In this document: piece by piece, positions 63,215 through 64,000 of the stretch | Position numbering within the stretch: the first letter of the stretch is position 1 | Layout: every line of letters starts with the position of its first letter | DNA from: Ideonella sp. | GTDB taxonomy: Bacteria; Pseudomonadota; Gammaproteobacteria; Burkholderiales; Burkholderiaceae_C | Length of the DNA stretch: 64,000 nt | Reading direction: 5' to 3' | Assembly: GCA_015075545.1 (NCBI GenBank) | Contig: JABTUC010000001.1 | Coordinates: forward strand, 310,001 to 374,000 | The notes under the pieces: generated by a model | What the model saw: only the letters and a program-made list of their open reading frames with translations | Database searches by the model: none | What the model was told of the DNA's origin: nothing | Translations under genes and position numbers: made by a program

Positions 63215-64000
63215 TCAGGTGTAGTCGCCCAGCTTGCAGCCGAAGGCGTCGGGCGCCTGCATCAGCGGGCCGCCCGCGACGACCTCGAGCACATCCCAGA
63301 GGTCTTCCTTGTTCTTCATGGCAGAGGGCTTCTTGCCGCGCACGATCACCACCGGACGCACGCACTGGTGATCCTCCGGCCGGTAATGCACGGGGCCGAT
63401 GAGCGACGGGATGGTTTCGCCCTTCTCGTAGGTCTTGATGACCTCGGGCGGATAGAAGGTGCCGGCCTCTTCGACCATGCGCGCCCAGTGCGCGAAGCTG
63501 ACGTAGCCCTGCTCGGCGCTCCACTCGGGGCGGTAGTTGAACTTCTTCTGGAACGCCTCGACGAACATCTTGGAGTTCGGGTACTTGTCCTCGAGCGTCC
63601 ACCAGAAGTCGGTTGCCGCCAGCACCCCCTGCGTGATTTCGGCGCCGACCTCGTGCGCCAGGAACGGGGTCTGGTACGGCACGACCAGCGTCATCTTGGG
63701 CAGCAGGCCGAACTTGTGCGCCTGCTGGGTCGACAGCACTGCGTCGCGGCCCCAGTTGACGTTGATCAGGAACTCGGCGCCCGAGTTGGCGATGTTGGTC
63801 AGGTATTGGCTGAAGTCCTGAGTGCCCAGCGGCGACACCTGATCGGTCACCTGCGTCCAGCCACCGTTCTTGGTCAGGAAGTCGTTCACCGACTTCGTGA
63901 CCGTGTGGCCATAGGTGTAGTCGGGCGTCATGAACGCCGCCTTGCGGTTCTTGCCGAACTGCTTGAGCATCACCGGGCCGATCGCCGCCGCCGCCGTCTG
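63215..64000 (-). CDS. Liv-type substrate-binding protein, partial (N-terminus outside window)
   Basis: About 261 residues of a type I periplasmic binding protein remain, from QTAAAAIGPVMLKQFGKNRK at the window edge to DAFGCKLGDYT. Features are FMTPDYTYGHTVTKSVNDFL and DQVSPLGTQDFSQYLTNIAN. The C-terminal PVVIVRGKKPSAMKNKEDLW suggests the amide/urea or short-chain acid binders rather than leucine-specific ones. The signal peptide lies beyond 64000. It is the first visible gene of the third Liv operon, 70 bases upstream of LivH. Confidence 0.9.
   Translation of the reverse strand, partial: QTAAAAIGPVMLKQFGKNRKAAFMTPDYTYGHTVTKSVNDFLTKNGGWTQVTDQVSPLGTQDFSQYLTNIANSGAEFLINVNWGRDAVLSTQQAHKFGLLPKMTLVVPYQTPFLAHEVGAEITQGVLAATDFWWTLEDKYPNSKMFVEAFQKKFNYRPEWSAEQGYVSFAHWARMVEEAGTFYPPEVIKTYEKGETIPSLIGPVHYRPEDHQCVRPVVIVRGKKPSAMKNKEDLWDVLEVVAGGPLMQAPDAFGCKLGDYT

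Overview
The window is about 64 kb of very GC-rich bacterial chromosome. Gene families, the str-S10-spc-alpha ribosomal order, GTG starts and GC-rich palindromic intergenic repeats all suggest a betaproteobacterium of the order Burkholderiales, probably the Comamonadaceae or Rubrivivax/Leptothrix/Ideonella side. This placement is by recall of family patterns, not by a search. No rRNA, transposase, phage gene or CRISPR array was seen. The only RNA gene is an initiator tRNA.

Layout. (1) 1-9660, minus strand: a catabolic block (MmgE/PrpD protein cut by the window edge, family III CoA-transferase, acyl-CoA dehydrogenase, MaoC/FAS1-like hydratase), a GYD-domain protein, and a ferric-type ABC importer (binding protein, ATPase, two-domain permease). 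(2) 9951-19420: a Liv-type ABC importer with an embedded acyl-CoA ligase, a divergent MarR regulator, a close BadI homologue (2-ketocyclohexanecarboxyl-CoA hydrolase) and an acyl-CoA dehydrogenase. Together these look like uptake, CoA activation and beta-oxidation-like breakdown of an alicyclic or aromatic acid. (3) 19552-23213: a small CxxC protein, a divergent siderophore-interacting protein/MarR pair with a symmetrical control region, a DUF364-SLAC1/TehA pair, and tRNA-fMet. (4) 23355-36229: an Atu-like acyclic-terpene/branched acyl-CoA cluster (SDR, carboxylase beta and alpha subunits, enoyl-CoA hydratase, AtuA) that encloses a second Liv importer. The start of the carboxylase alpha gene is disrupted by a repeated palindromic insertion. 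(5) 36308-38176: DsbD. (6) 38516-59036, minus strand: an uninterrupted run from rpsL to rplQ. It contains all str, S10, spc and alpha genes, with a peroxiredoxin placed exactly at the S10/spc boundary. (7) 59260-64000: a PIN-domain protein and a third Liv importer, which has a fused permease-ATPase.

The catabolic genes share a logic: a Liv or ferric-type importer sits beside CoA-activating or CoA-processing enzymes. The ribosomal block has two strong matched promoters, before rpsL and before rplN. Several intergenic spaces in both the catabolic and ribosomal regions hold GC-rich palindromic repeats that stay open to translation from the stop of one gene to the start of the next.

Caution: eight apparent single-base indels break or garble reading frames between 6.3 and 30.3 kb (ABC permease, ABC ATPase, ligase, LivH, carboxylase alpha, LivK), while none was seen from 31 to 64 kb. 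They may be sequencing errors or real decay; the sequence alone does not decide.
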